DNA from: Poindextera sp965277425
GTDB taxonomy: Bacteria > Pseudomonadota > Alphaproteobacteria > Caulobacterales > Caulobacteraceae
Length of the DNA stretch: 64,000 bases
NCBI GenBank assembly: GCA_965277425.1
Contig: CBDICR010000006.1
Span: 372,001-436,000 of the forward strand
Direction: 5' to 3'
Shown in pieces: positions 34,999-43,760 of the stretch. The position numbers were made by a program, and so were the translations under genes. The notes below the pieces were generated by a model. It had not been told where the DNA came from, made no database searches, and saw only the letters and a list, made by a program, of their open reading frames with translations. Positions within the stretch are counted from its first letter, which is position 1; every line of letters starts with the position of its first letter.

Positions 34999-35916
34999 AT
35001 GTCCATGACGGGAAAACAAGCGGTCTATGGCGCGCCGCCGCCGAGCCTGGCGAGCGTCTCGGCGCGGGCGACGCAATGCGCGCCGCTGGTCCCCGGCGCT
35101 CAAGGCCTGGACGACGCGCCCGACGAGTCGCTGCAGCGCATCGTGGTCGCGGCGCCGTCAGGCGTGCTCGAACGGCGCTTCGTGCTCGCCCAGGCCCTGC
35201 GCGCGCTCAAGCCCGGCGGCGAGCTGGTCGCCCTGGCGCCCAAGACCAAGGGCGGGGCGCGGTTGCGCAAGGAGCTGGAGAGGTTCGGCTGCCATGTGGC
35301 CGAGACCTCAAAGGATCACCAGCGGATCTGCGCCTGCCTCAGGCCGGACGCGCCGCTGGGGCTGGACGCCGCCATCGCCGCGGGCGGGCCGCAGCAGCCC
35401 CCGGCGCTGGGCCTTTGGTCCCAGCCCGGCCTGTTCAGCTGGGACCGGCCGGATGCGGGCAGCGCCCTGCTGATCCCTCACCTCTCGGGGCTTTCCGGCG
35501 CGGGCGCCGACCTCGGCTGCGGCGCCGGCGCGCTGAGCCTTGCCGCCCTGGCCTCGCCCAAGGTCAGCCGCCTGACCCTGATCGATATCGACCGGCGCGC
35601 CATCGCCGCGGCGCGGCGCAATGTCGAGGATCCCCGCGCGGCCTTTTTGCAGGCCGATCTGCGCGACCCCGAGGCGCCGCTGTCGGGGCTCGACTTCGTG
35701 ATCATGAACCCGCCCTTCCATCTGGGCGGGGCGGAGGATCGCAGCCTGGGCCAGGTCTTCATCGCCCGCGCGGCGGCCATGCTGCGGAAGGGCGGCGCCT
35801 GCCGGATGGTGGCCAATGTCGGCCTGCCCTACGAGGCCGTGCTGCGACAGAGCTTTTCCAGAATCTCGGCCCTGGGCCAGGGCCGCGGCTACAAGCTGTT
35901 CGAGGCGATCCGCTGA
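34999..35916 (+). CDS. RsmC/RlmG-like rRNA guanine-N2 methyltransferase
   Basis: A 305-residue SAM-dependent methyltransferase. The first ~150 residues are a degenerate methyltransferase-like domain (ERRFVLAQALRALKPGGELVALAPKTKGG, cited in part), and the second half is catalytic: GADLGCGAGALSLAAL (motif I, about 165-180), LIDIDRRAIAAARRNVE, and MNPPFHLGG (motif IV, about 236), the NPPF signature of base N-methyltransferases. Duplicated architecture and the FHxGG form point to the RsmC/RlmG group acting on 16S or 23S rRNA. It diverges from imuA and ends against tlyA with no gap. Confidence 0.87.
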   Translation: MSMTGKQAVYGAPPPSLASVSARATQCAPLVPGAQGLDDAPDESLQRIVVAAPSGVLERRFVLAQALRALKPGGELVALAPKTKGGARLRKELERFGCHVAETSKDHQRICACLRPDAPLGLDAAIAAGGPQQPPALGLWSQPGLFSWDRPDAGSALLIPHLSGLSGAGADLGCGAGALSLAALASPKVSRLTLIDIDRRAIAAARRNVEDPRAAFLQADLRDPEAPLSGLDFVIMNPPFHLGGAEDRSLGQVFIARAAAMLRKGGACRMVANVGLPYEAVLRQSFSRISALGQGRGYKLFEAIR

Positions 35917-36792
35917 TCAGCCGACCAGGGCGGCCAGGCCGACGGGCGGCGAGGCCCTCGCATCCTCGATCGCCAGACGCGCCGCGTCCTCCGCCGCCAA
36001 GCCGGGGCAGGCGGCGAACCGGCCGAGGAACTCGATCGCGCCGCGCCCGCCCAGCAGGGGCGAGGCGCAGGCGGCCTGGACATGGATCGCCTGCGCCGCC
36101 AGCCGCTCGAACAGGCTGAACAGCACCGGCTGGATCGCGGCCAGGTTGGTCACGTCGTCCTGCTTGAGCTCTTCGTAAAGCGGCTTGATCAGGGCGATGA
36201 TGTCGAACCGGTTCCGGTCGCGGAACAGGCCCCGGATTTCGCCCAGGGCCACCGACAGCGTCAGATAGGAGAGGTCGGCGACCGCCATGTCGAGCGGCGG
36301 ATCGAGGTCGGCGATCCGGACGCCGCTGATATTGGTGCGCTCCATCGCCCGTACGCGCGGGTCGGCGGCCAGGCTGGCGCGAAACTGCCCATGCCCGACA
36401 TCGACGGCGTAGACGCAGCGCGCGCCGGCCTGCAGCAGGCAGTCGGTGAAGCCGCCGGTCGAAGCCCCGGCGTCGAGCGCGACCTTGCCGCGGGCGTCCA
36501 CCCCGAAAGCCTCAAGCGCGTGGGCCAGCTTGTAGCCGCCGCGGCTGGCGTATTTCAGCGGCCGGCCGCGAAGGTGGATCGGGACGGTCTCGGCGACCAT
36601 CAGGCCGACCGAGGTGGTGGTTTTCTCGTTGACCACCACCTTGCCCGCCATGATCCAGCCGCGCGCGGTGCGCAGGTCGGCGAAATAACCCAGCTCGACC
36701 AGCAGATCGTCCAATCGGCTGCGTTTCCTGGCCACCGAGGTCTCCACGCCAAAGCCCGACGTCAATTCCCAAGAATGGACGGCGAAAGGCAA
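35917..36792 (-). CDS. tlyA: TlyA family rRNA 2'-O-methyltransferase
   Basis: S4-domain plus FtsJ-like methyltransferase that methylates rRNA cytidines; often named hemolysin A. The 291 residues have an S4 RNA-binding domain (SRLDDLLVELGYFADLRTARGWIMAGKVVVN, in part, about residues 25-60), YASRGGYKLAHALEAF near 80, SAM-binding LDAGASTGGFTDCLLQAGA near 105, VDVGHGQ, and DLSYLTL near 170 with the KDKE-type Lys in IALIKPLYE. Start at 36792 gives an N-terminal extension of about 20 residues beyond the family; a GTG at codon 16 is another option. Divergent from podJ. Confidence 0.93.
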   Translation of the reverse strand: MPFAVHSWELTSGFGVETSVARKRSRLDDLLVELGYFADLRTARGWIMAGKVVVNEKTTTSVGLMVAETVPIHLRGRPLKYASRGGYKLAHALEAFGVDARGKVALDAGASTGGFTDCLLQAGARCVYAVDVGHGQFRASLAADPRVRAMERTNISGVRIADLDPPLDMAVADLSYLTLSVALGEIRGLFRDRNRFDIIALIKPLYEELKQDDVTNLAAIQPVLFSLFERLAAQAIHVQAACASPLLGGRGAIEFLGRFAACPGLAAEDAARLAIEDARASPPVGLAALVG

Positions 36793-36817
36793 GCGCCATT
36801 GCGCCCGCCGAACATGG

Positions 36818-36983
36818 TTAACCAGCCGTTAATGCTCCTGCGCCAAGATGAAACGGGACTCGCGCCTGGCGAGGCGACATCATCCACAGAAGATGGGGGT
36901 GACGCTACATTTAGCGGTTACGCCGCGTTTACACGCTAGGAATCGGTGGTTAGCGTCGCAAGACTGGGCTGGGAGACCGATTC
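36818..36983 (+). promoter_or_regulatory. Cell-cycle control region of podJ: CtrA box, DnaA-like box, GANTC sites
   Basis: Full CtrA site TTAACCAGCCGTTAA (TTAA-N7-TTAA) at 36818-36832. DnaA-box-like TCATCCACA at 36880-36888, one change from TTATCCACA. Three CcrM methylation sites GANTC at 36857-36861 (GACTC), 36940-36944 (GAATC) and 36979-36983 (GATTC). In Caulobacter crescentus podJ transcription is timed by CtrA, DnaA and GcrA/CcrM, so this arrangement fits the downstream gene. Confidence 0.8.
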
Positions 36984-36986
36984 GCA

Positions 36987-39900
36987 ATGACGGCGAGCGC
37001 GCCTTGGAGCGTGAAGGGGATCGATCCGAAGGCGCGAGAAATCGCCAAGGATCTCGCCCGCCGTTCGGGCATGACGCTCGGCGAGTGGCTGAACCAGATG
37101 ATCCTGGACGATGGCGCGCCGGACGAGGCCTCGCCCGCCCGGCCGGCGGCCCTTTCCAGCGCCGGCGCGGCCTCGGCCTACGCGCGGTTCGAGGCGCCCG
37201 AGCATCCCGGCGACGACGTCCTGCGCGCCTCCGAGGCGCTCGATCGCCTCTCCGCCCGCATCGAGGCGGCCGAACAGCGCGCCACCCTGGCCATCAGCGG
37301 CATCGGCCAGTCGGTCTCCGGGGTCTTGAACCGGCTGGAGACGGCCGAACGCGAACAAACCGCCGTGTCGGCGCGCTTCGAAGGCGCGGTCGGCGAGCTG
37401 ACCGAAGAGCATATCCGGCTCACCGAGCGCCTGCAGCGCATGGAGCAGGAGGCCATCGCCCCGCCCTCGGTCGAGGCGGTGCGCTCGATGGAAGGCGCGC
37501 TGGCCAAGGTGGCGAGCCACCTCTACGACGGCGAGGCCAGGGCCGATCAACGCTTCTCCGAATTCCGCCGCGAGCTCGACGGGCTGAGCGCCCAACTGAC
37601 CGCGGCGCCGCACGATCAGGACAACACCGCCGAACAGGCTGACGCGATCGTCGAGCGCCTTTCAGGACGCCTCGGCGAGGCGGAAGAGCGCACCAGCGCG
37701 GCGATGAAGGGACTGGAAACCGCCTTCGCCCAGCTCGACCAGCGCCTGGCGGGCGCCGAGACCCGCCTGGACGGCCGCGCCACCGAGGTCAGTCTCGAAC
37801 AGCTGGCCGCCAGCCTGTCCGCCCGGGTCGACGCCGCGCGCGCCGAGATGGCCGAAAAGATCCGTGAGGCGGCCGGCGGCCGCTTCGAACGCATGGAGCG
37901 GACCCTGGGCGAGATGACGGGCCACGTCGAGGCCGCCGAGCGCCGCTCGACCCAGGCCATCGAGCGCATGGGGCATGAGGTTCTGCGCATGGCCGACACC
38001 CTTGGCCGCCGGGTCCAGGACGTGGAGCATCGCTCCGCGGACGCGATCGAACAGGTGGGCGGCGACGTCGCGCGCATGGCCCAGGCCATGGAGACCCGCC
38101 TGGAGCGCAGCGACGAGGCCGGCGCCAAGGCTCTGGAGAAGCTGGGCGGGGAGATCGCCCGCATCACCGAGCGCTTGGCCGAGCGCATCGCCAACGCCGA
38201 GCGTCGCTCGGCCCAGGCCATGGACGATGTCGGCGAGCAGGTCAGTCGCGTTTCCGAACGGCTGCAGGATCGCCAGGAGCGCACCTCGACCGAACTGTCC
38301 GAACGCATCCGCCTGTCCGAGGAGCGCACGGCGCGCCTGCTCGAGGACGCCCGCGAACGCATCGACCAGCGCCTGGAAGAAACCCAGAAGCGCCTGGCCG
38401 AGGCCACGGCGCCGGCGCCGGTCGCCAACTTCGGCCATGCGACCTTCGCCGATCCGGACGTCGGGCCTTTCGGGCGCGAACGCTTCGATTCGCCGACCTC
38501 GGCCTATCTCGATCCGGAGGTCGCGCCATTTCGCGAAGACGACTTCGCCCCGTTGAGCGAGCCCGGCGGATATGCGAGCGCCAGCCGCTTCGAGCCGGAG
38601 CCGGCGCGCTTTTCCGAAGATCGCCGGATCGAGGCCGAAGCCGACATTTTCGTCGATGGGCCGCGCCCCGAGCCGGCGGCCGCTCCCTTCGGCGAACGGG
38701 GCCGCGAGGTCGCCAGCGCTTCGGCGGAGGCCGCGATCGAGCCCGAGGTGCGGTCCTTCGGCGGCTTCGGCCCGGACGACCTGATCGCCCCGCCGGCCGG
38801 GGAAGAGGACGCCTTGTTTGAGGACGCTGGCGAGGCGGTCGCCCCGCGGCCGCCGGAGGCTGCAGCGCTCGACACGGCGCCGGAAGCCCAGGAAGCTGCT
38901 TCCGATGACCCGCAGCCGCGGACGACGGCGCCGCTCTCGACCCGCGAGTTGATTGAGCAAGCACGGGCGACGGCGCGGGCGGCGAGCCTCGGGCCCACCG
39001 AGGCGCGGGCGGACAAGGCGCGCAAGGGCGAACGCCGAGGCCTTTTCGGCGGTCTCGGACGCAAGCTTGAAATCAGGACGGGCCGCGGCGGCTCGACCCT
39101 GACTACGGCCCTCTTCGTCTCCGGCGGCGCCGCCGCGCTCAGTGTCGCGCTGGTCGGCTACGAACTGGTGCTGCAGAAGCCGGCCGGCGCGCTGCCCAAC
39201 CGCGTCGCCCAAGCCATGGGCCTCGGCGCGCCGACCTCGCCGGTCAACGGCGAGAAGCCGGGCGCGGGCGAAGGCGGCCAGCCGTTGGCTGCGGTCGCGC
39301 TCGCGCCCACCCCGGCCGGCTCCGCCGTCGCGCCGGCGCCAAGCGCGACGCAGAGCGAAGCCGGCGCCGAAATCTATGCCGATGGCGTGCGCCGGGTGGA
39401 GGCTCACGACAATTCCGGCGTCGATATCGTGCGCAAGGCCGCGAACCTGGGCTACGCTCCGGCTCAATTCTACCTGGCCAAGCTCTATGAGGCCGGCGGC
39501 GGCGGGGTGAAGAAGGACGCCGGCGAGGCTCGCGTCTGGACCGAGCGCGCGGCCGAGGGCGGCGACCAGAAGGCGATGCATAACCTCGCCCTCTACTATT
39601 TCGAAGGCGCGGGCGGCCCGAAAAACACCACCATGGCCGCCCAGTGGTTCCACCGCGCCGCCGATCTGGGCCTGGTCGACAGCCAGTACAACCTGGCCCG
39701 ACTCTATGAGGAAGGGTTCGGGGTCGCCCAGAACCCCGCCGAGGCCTACAAGTGGTACCTGATCGCCGCCCGCTCCGGCGATGCGGAATCGCGCACCGCC
39801 GCCCAGAGGCTGAAGAGCCAGCTCTCGCCCGAGGCCCAGGCCGCCGCCGAACGCGCCGCCCAGGGCTTCCAGGCGCAAGGCCCTCAACTCGGCTCGACCC

Positions 39901-40124
39901 AACTTGCCCAGGCCACGATCGCCACCACCGGCGGCGGCGCGGCCGACATCACCATCGCCCAGCGCGGCCTGGCGCGACTTGGCTATTATCAGGGCCCCTA
40001 TGACGGAGTGACGTCCCCGGCGCTGAGCCTGGCCATCGCCGCCTATCAGCGCGACCAGGGCCTGCCGTCGACCGGAGCGCTCGACGCGACCGTGATCCAG
40101 CGCCTGGCGCCGGCGGCGCAATAG
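36987..40124 (+). CDS. podJ: Polar organelle development protein PodJ
   Basis: Polar scaffold that recruits the PleC kinase and other factors to the new pole for pilus and flagellum-pole assembly. The 1045 residues follow PodJ order: conserved N-terminus WSVKGIDPKAREIAKDLARR with MTLGEWLNQMI, long heptad-rich coiled coil (about 70-470), acidic Pro/Phe-rich linker (about 470-650), one membrane segment near 705-728 (TTALFVSGGAAALSVALVGY), then periplasmic Sel1 repeats (about 809-945) and a C-terminal peptidoglycan-binding domain (LARLGYYQGPYDGVTSPAL, about 988-1042). It is somewhat longer than the C. crescentus protein (974 residues). Upstream sites fit cell-cycle control. Confidence 0.92.
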   Translation: MTASAPWSVKGIDPKAREIAKDLARRSGMTLGEWLNQMILDDGAPDEASPARPAALSSAGAASAYARFEAPEHPGDDVLRASEALDRLSARIEAAEQRATLAISGIGQSVSGVLNRLETAEREQTAVSARFEGAVGELTEEHIRLTERLQRMEQEAIAPPSVEAVRSMEGALAKVASHLYDGEARADQRFSEFRRELDGLSAQLTAAPHDQDNTAEQADAIVERLSGRLGEAEERTSAAMKGLETAFAQLDQRLAGAETRLDGRATEVSLEQLAASLSARVDAARAEMAEKIREAAGGRFERMERTLGEMTGHVEAAERRSTQAIERMGHEVLRMADTLGRRVQDVEHRSADAIEQVGGDVARMAQAMETRLERSDEAGAKALEKLGGEIARITERLAERIANAERRSAQAMDDVGEQVSRVSERLQDRQERTSTELSERIRLSEERTARLLEDARERIDQRLEETQKRLAEATAPAPVANFGHATFADPDVGPFGRERFDSPTSAYLDPEVAPFREDDFAPLSEPGGYASASRFEPEPARFSEDRRIEAEADIFVDGPRPEPAAAPFGERGREVASASAEAAIEPEVRSFGGFGPDDLIAPPAGEEDALFEDAGEAVAPRPPEAAALDTAPEAQEAASDDPQPRTTAPLSTRELIEQARATARAASLGPTEARADKARKGERRGLFGGLGRKLEIRTGRGGSTLTTALFVSGGAAALSVALVGYELVLQKPAGALPNRVAQAMGLGAPTSPVNGEKPGAGEGGQPLAAVALAPTPAGSAVAPAPSATQSEAGAEIYADGVRRVEAHDNSGVDIVRKAANLGYAPAQFYLAKLYEAGGGGVKKDAGEARVWTERAAEGGDQKAMHNLALYYFEGAGGPKNTTMAAQWFHRAADLGLVDSQYNLARLYEEGFGVAQNPAEAYKWYLIAARSGDAESRTAAQRLKSQLSPEAQAAAERAAQGFQAQGPQLGSTQLAQATIATTGGGAADITIAQRGLARLGYYQGPYDGVTSPALSLAIAAYQRDQGLPSTGALDATVIQRLAPAAQ

Positions 40125-40313
40125 GACGCATGCCGGCGTCGAGACGGCCGTTGCCGACCGCGGCGTTTTCCGCATAACCGGTGGATGAAGAGGATCCTGA
40201 GATCGGGCTGCGTGATGCGGCCGGCCATGCCCCTCAAAGGATAACCGGCGAAAATTGCGTTGCACCGCCCAGACCGCCTATGCAGGTTTGAACCCAGGCA
40301 AGGTCAGGATGCC

Positions 40314-41639
40314 GTGCTGGAAGTCTCGAAGCGAACCCTGCTGCGGACCGGCGCCGTCGCCGCCCTGGCCGCCTGTTTCAGTCCCGGCGCCCTCGTCGCG
40401 GCCGAGAAGGACGACTGGGCCGTACCGGACGCGCTGCAGAAGCGAATGTACGAGAGCGCCATCGACATCGCGAAAAGCAAGGTCCGCGGCGGCCCGCTCG
40501 ATCCCGCCTATCCCAAACCTTTCGTGGATGCGGCCTTCAGCACCCACATTTTCCTCTGGGACACCTGTTTCATCGCCAGCTACGCCAAGTATCACCAGGA
40601 TGTGCTGCCGATCACCAACGCCCTGGACAATTTCTATAGCCGTCAAGACCCGGACGGATTCATTTGCCGCGAATACAACGGAGACGGAAAACCGTTCTGG
40701 CCGAAAGCGCACCCCGTCAGTATCAATCCGCCGCTGCTAGCCTTCGCCGAACTCGAACTTTACAGCCAGTCCAAGGACAAGCCCCGCCTGCGGTCGGCCT
40801 ATCCGGCGCTGAAGCGTTTCTTCGACTTCCTTCTTAGCGTCTATCGGCGGGAAGACGGCCTGTTCTTCAGCGACGCCCTGGGCTCCGGCATGGACAATAT
40901 CCAGCGCTATCCGGACGGATGGCGGGACGACCACGCCGGGATCCCGCTGCACAATCTCTATCCCGAGGTCTTCGACTATTCCGGCCCGAACGCCGAATGG
41001 AACCGGCAAGGCCGCAGCGTCGATTTTTCGGCCCAGATGGCCCTGTTCGCCGACAATCTGCGCGCCATCGCCGGCCTCATCGGAGAGGCGGGCGACAGGC
41101 CGCGCTATGCCCAAATTCATGATGAGATCGCCCGGGCGATCAATCGCCATTGCTGGAGTGAAGCCGACGGATTCTATTACGATCTCGGCTATGGCGCCCA
41201 GATCCCGCGCAAACACATCGGCATGTTCTGGGTCATGCTGGCCGGGATCGCGCCGCCGGACAGGCTGGACCGGCTCCTGGCCCACCTGACGGATCCGGGC
41301 GAGTTCTGGCGGACCTTTCCCGTCGCCAGCTGGCCGGCGGACCAGGCCGGATTTTCGCCCGAGGGCGCCTATTGGAAGGGAAGCGTCTGGGCGCCGACCA
41401 ACTACATGATCATCCGGGGTCTGCAACGCTGTGGCCGCCAGGACCTGGCGATGCGCCTGGCGCGACGATATTACTGGTGCGTCGCCCAGGTCTTCGAAGT
41501 CACCGGCACATTTTGGGAGAACTACGCGCCCGACGCCCTGAGCAAGGGCAGTGTCGCACGGCCGAATTTCTGCGGCTGGACCGGCCTGGTCCCGATCGCG
41601 ATCTGGCGCGAGTTCATCCATCCGACCGCGCCGATCTGA
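40314..41639 (+). CDS. Exported trehalase-like glycoside hydrolase (GH37/GH63, MGH1-like)
   Basis: A 441-residue protein with an (alpha/alpha)6-barrel glycosidase look: FLWDTCFIASYAKYHQDVLP near residue 80, RQDPDGFICREYNGDGKPFW, GSGMDNIQRYPDGW near 195, and ASWPADQAGFSPEGAYWKGSVWAPTNYM with FCGWTGLVPIAIW at the end, the pattern of trehalase/glucosidase I relatives. The start is taken as GTG 40314 with an AGGTCAGGA ribosome site before it; KRTLLRTGAVAALAACFSPG is then a signal peptide. A TTG at 40260 would extend the N-terminus. Sugar substrate unknown. Confidence 0.83.
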   Translation: MLEVSKRTLLRTGAVAALAACFSPGALVAAEKDDWAVPDALQKRMYESAIDIAKSKVRGGPLDPAYPKPFVDAAFSTHIFLWDTCFIASYAKYHQDVLPITNALDNFYSRQDPDGFICREYNGDGKPFWPKAHPVSINPPLLAFAELELYSQSKDKPRLRSAYPALKRFFDFLLSVYRREDGLFFSDALGSGMDNIQRYPDGWRDDHAGIPLHNLYPEVFDYSGPNAEWNRQGRSVDFSAQMALFADNLRAIAGLIGEAGDRPRYAQIHDEIARAINRHCWSEADGFYYDLGYGAQIPRKHIGMFWVMLAGIAPPDRLDRLLAHLTDPGEFWRTFPVASWPADQAGFSPEGAYWKGSVWAPTNYMIIRGLQRCGRQDLAMRLARRYYWCVAQVFEVTGTFWENYAPDALSKGSVARPNFCGWTGLVPIAIWREFIHPTAPI

Positions 41640-41776
41640 CGATCGATCGGCCCGTTCGGGGCGCAAACCAAAGGGATTTCCGCGACATCGGCATCGATTG
41701 AGATCCGGTCTATTTTTTTGGATCAGAAACAAAGGCCGGGTGTTAGACTAGGGATTGAATCTGAACGGAGACCACG

Positions 41777-42130
41777 ATGGACCGCAAGACCGCCACCCTG
41801 ATCGGAGCCGCCGCCGCATTGGCCGCGGGACCGGCCTTAGCCGCTCCGACCGGCTCCGAAGCGCCCGTGCCCGTCGCGGCCTCGTATGCCGAACTGCTGC
41901 AACCCATTCCCAACGCCGTGGAAAGATTGAAGATCGCGGACACGCAGGCCGATCTGGCGCCGGCCCGCTTGATCGACGCGCAGTACCTAGCGCATCATCA
42001 CCACCACCATCATCATCACCACCATAACCGCGCTTGGTATCTGCGGAATGGCTATTCCTGGTTCGGCGGGGCCTGGGTCTTGCACCCCCGTCACCACCAT
42101 CACCATCACCACCACCATAATCACTACTGA
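41777..42130 (+). CDS. Secreted poly-histidine protein
   Basis: A 117-residue exported protein. Signal peptide residues 1-22 (TATLIGAAAALAAGPALA). The mature chain has an acidic/helical part (ELLQPIPNAVERLKIADTQADL), then a run of 11 His (about residues 74-84), the aromatic link NRAWYLRNGYSWFGGAWVLHPR, and a second run of 9 His before the end NHY. The His codons mix CAT and CAC, so the runs are kept at protein level rather than by DNA slippage. Zn, Ni or Cu binding is likely from composition; no family function is known to me. GGAG precedes the ATG. Confidence 0.8.
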   Translation: MDRKTATLIGAAAALAAGPALAAPTGSEAPVPVAASYAELLQPIPNAVERLKIADTQADLAPARLIDAQYLAHHHHHHHHHHHNRAWYLRNGYSWFGGAWVLHPRHHHHHHHHHNHY

Positions 42131-42143
42131 TCAGGACCTGGTC

Positions 42144-42167
42144 GGCGGGCGCAGCTTCGCGCCCGCC
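42144..42167. terminator. GC-rich hairpin between convergent genes
   Basis: GGCGGGCGC, loop AGCTTC, GCGCCCGCC: a perfect 9-bp stem in the 51-bp gap between the poly-His gene stop and the convergent hypothetical gene stop. There is no clear T-run on either side, so function as a bidirectional terminator is inferred from position and stem strength. Confidence 0.5.
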
Positions 42168-42181
42168 ATCGACCTGCCGCC

Positions 42182-42907
42182 CTATCTCGCTCGGTCTCTT
42201 GTTTTCGCCGCGCGAAACAAGTTTCGATAGGTGCCGTCGAAGACCGTTTTAGTGCTTGAAAGCCAACGGGTGCCTTCCGCCAGGACATCGCGGCTTGCCG
42301 CCAGTCGTCGCGCCCGCATTTCCCGTTGCGCCTCTTCCTCCTGCGTCATGGGTTGCAGATCGAGTTCTGGCTCCGACGGCAAGGCGATGACGCTCATGAA
42401 CGGCTCATCCTTTCGGAAGATATGCGTCACCCCCTTAGGCGGCGCCTTGAAGATGCAGAAGAACATCATCGGCCACCACTCGCTGCGAATGAGCGCGGGC
42501 ACCGCCAGCGGCGTGGTGTTGGAGGCATCCGTATAATAGCGAGGGTGTGGCTCGGTCCGGATCGCCCAACCGGGCGGGACCTCAAGATCGAGCGATAGCT
42601 GGTAGGAATAGTAGTCCGCGCCAAAGGGTCGAAATGGCGGCCACATCATGTCCGGATCGACCGGATCGCCCCAGTCGGCGGCGAGCCGGACACGACCGCG
42701 ACTGGTCGTGACGCGAAGCTCTTCGTCGAAGGGGTAGAGCAACTCCACGCCATAGCGCGCGCTCTCCGAGAATGGCGTGCAATGCCACGGCTGCTCATGG
42801 CTGCCATCGGCGCGCGGCTGCGCCTCGCCGCCCCAGCCAGGGATGGAAAGCTGGACAGGTTGTGGGGCCGGCCGATGCCCATGGATCCGATATTTAACCG
42901 TTGGCAT
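42182..42907 (-). CDS. Hypothetical protein, possibly DUF6065
   Basis: A 241-residue cytosolic protein starting MPTVKYRIHGHRPAPQPVQL. It is Pro- and Trp-rich with ADYYSYQLSLDLEVPPGWAIRTEPHPRYY (in part, around residue 100) and MMFFCIFKAPPKGVTHIFRKDEPFM (in part, around 150), then a charged helical tail. The layout recalls the DUF6065 family of small proteins found near natural-product or peptide-modification loci, but I hold this weakly. No signal peptide; no related genes adjacent. Confidence 0.65.
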   Translation of the reverse strand: MPTVKYRIHGHRPAPQPVQLSIPGWGGEAQPRADGSHEQPWHCTPFSESARYGVELLYPFDEELRVTTSRGRVRLAADWGDPVDPDMMWPPFRPFGADYYSYQLSLDLEVPPGWAIRTEPHPRYYTDASNTTPLAVPALIRSEWWPMMFFCIFKAPPKGVTHIFRKDEPFMSVIALPSEPELDLQPMTQEEEAQREMRARRLAASRDVLAEGTRWLSSTKTVFDGTYRNLFRAAKTRDRAR

Positions 42908-42999
42908 CGCGGCGTTTCATCACGCTTGCAGTCCTCACCTCAAACAGGGGCGCACCCTGACCATGGGAACCCGACCTCGCCACGTCAGATCGGCTCTCG

Positions 43000-43638
43000 T
43001 CAACGCCTCACAAAGTCAACGGGCGGTTTCAGCCATGTCATTCGCCAGAACACCGGATTGCCATCGAACTGGTGCTTCAGCGCCCCGGCAATGTGCAGCG
43101 CCAGGTTGATCAGCACGATCCAGATCAGGATATAGACGTGGATGTGGGACAGTTCGTGGCGAACCGGCCGCGGCGTCGGCGAACCAAACAAAAGGCTCAG
43201 GCCCGGCAAATGCGGCCAGGGCAGGCCCCAGAACCTGATCGGGCCCGCGCCAAGCGAAACCAGCGTCCAGCCCGTCAGCGGCAAGGCCAGCATCAGCAGG
43301 TAGAAAAGAATATGGGAGGCGCGGGCTAGGATGCGCTCCCACAAGGCCATGCCGGACGGCAGGGGCGGGGCGCGGTGGGTGAGCCTGACGCCGAGTCTGA
43401 TCAGGACAAGCAGGAGGATAGTCAACCCGACCGATATGTGCAGCGGCAGGACGCTGGCCCTGGCCGGCGAGCGATCGGGCAGGATCTCGTTCATGTACCA
43501 GCCGAGGCCGATCTGGACGATGATCAAAAGCGCGATCGTCCAATGAAGAAATATGGAGATCGCCCCATAGCGCCGAGACTCGCCGGCGGCTCGCGGTAGC
43601 GGGGCGCCGCCCATGGAATGCGTATCGTCGCTGGTCAT
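43000..43638 (-). CDS. Cytochrome b561 family protein
   Basis: A 212-residue di-heme membrane protein of the bacterial cytochrome b561 type that passes electrons in the inner membrane. Four membrane segments are visible: ISIFLHWTIALLIIVQIGLG, VLPLHISVGLTILLLVLIRL, ASHILFYLLMLALPLTGWTL and HIHVYILIWIVLINLALHIAG. His residues sit in each, as needed for two b hemes. Start 43638 gives a 25-residue hydrophilic N-terminus. Monocistronic as far as seen. Electron donor and acceptor unknown. Confidence 0.92.
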   Translation of the reverse strand: MTSDDTHSMGGAPLPRAAGESRRYGAISIFLHWTIALLIIVQIGLGWYMNEILPDRSPARASVLPLHISVGLTILLLVLIRLGVRLTHRAPPLPSGMALWERILARASHILFYLLMLALPLTGWTLVSLGAGPIRFWGLPWPHLPGLSLLFGSPTPRPVRHELSHIHVYILIWIVLINLALHIAGALKHQFDGNPVFWRMTWLKPPVDFVRR

Positions 43639-43760
43639 GCTATTCCCCCGCGCCGCCCCGAGCGCGGCCGGTATAACGCGCTTTTGTCTGATTTGTTCTC
43701 AGAGTCCGGATTTTCATGCAGCCGGTTCCGTAAACGCGCCGCCCCATATGCGCCGGCTGT

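Noticed and set aside
37662..40265. 867-codon minus-strand frame opposite podJ
   Set aside because: Shadow produced by the codon bias of the podJ coiled coil and repeats.
41985..42130. His-codon runs as a DNA microsatellite only
   Set aside because: CAT and CAC alternate irregularly and the frame has a signal peptide and ribosome site, so a real poly-His protein is the better reading.
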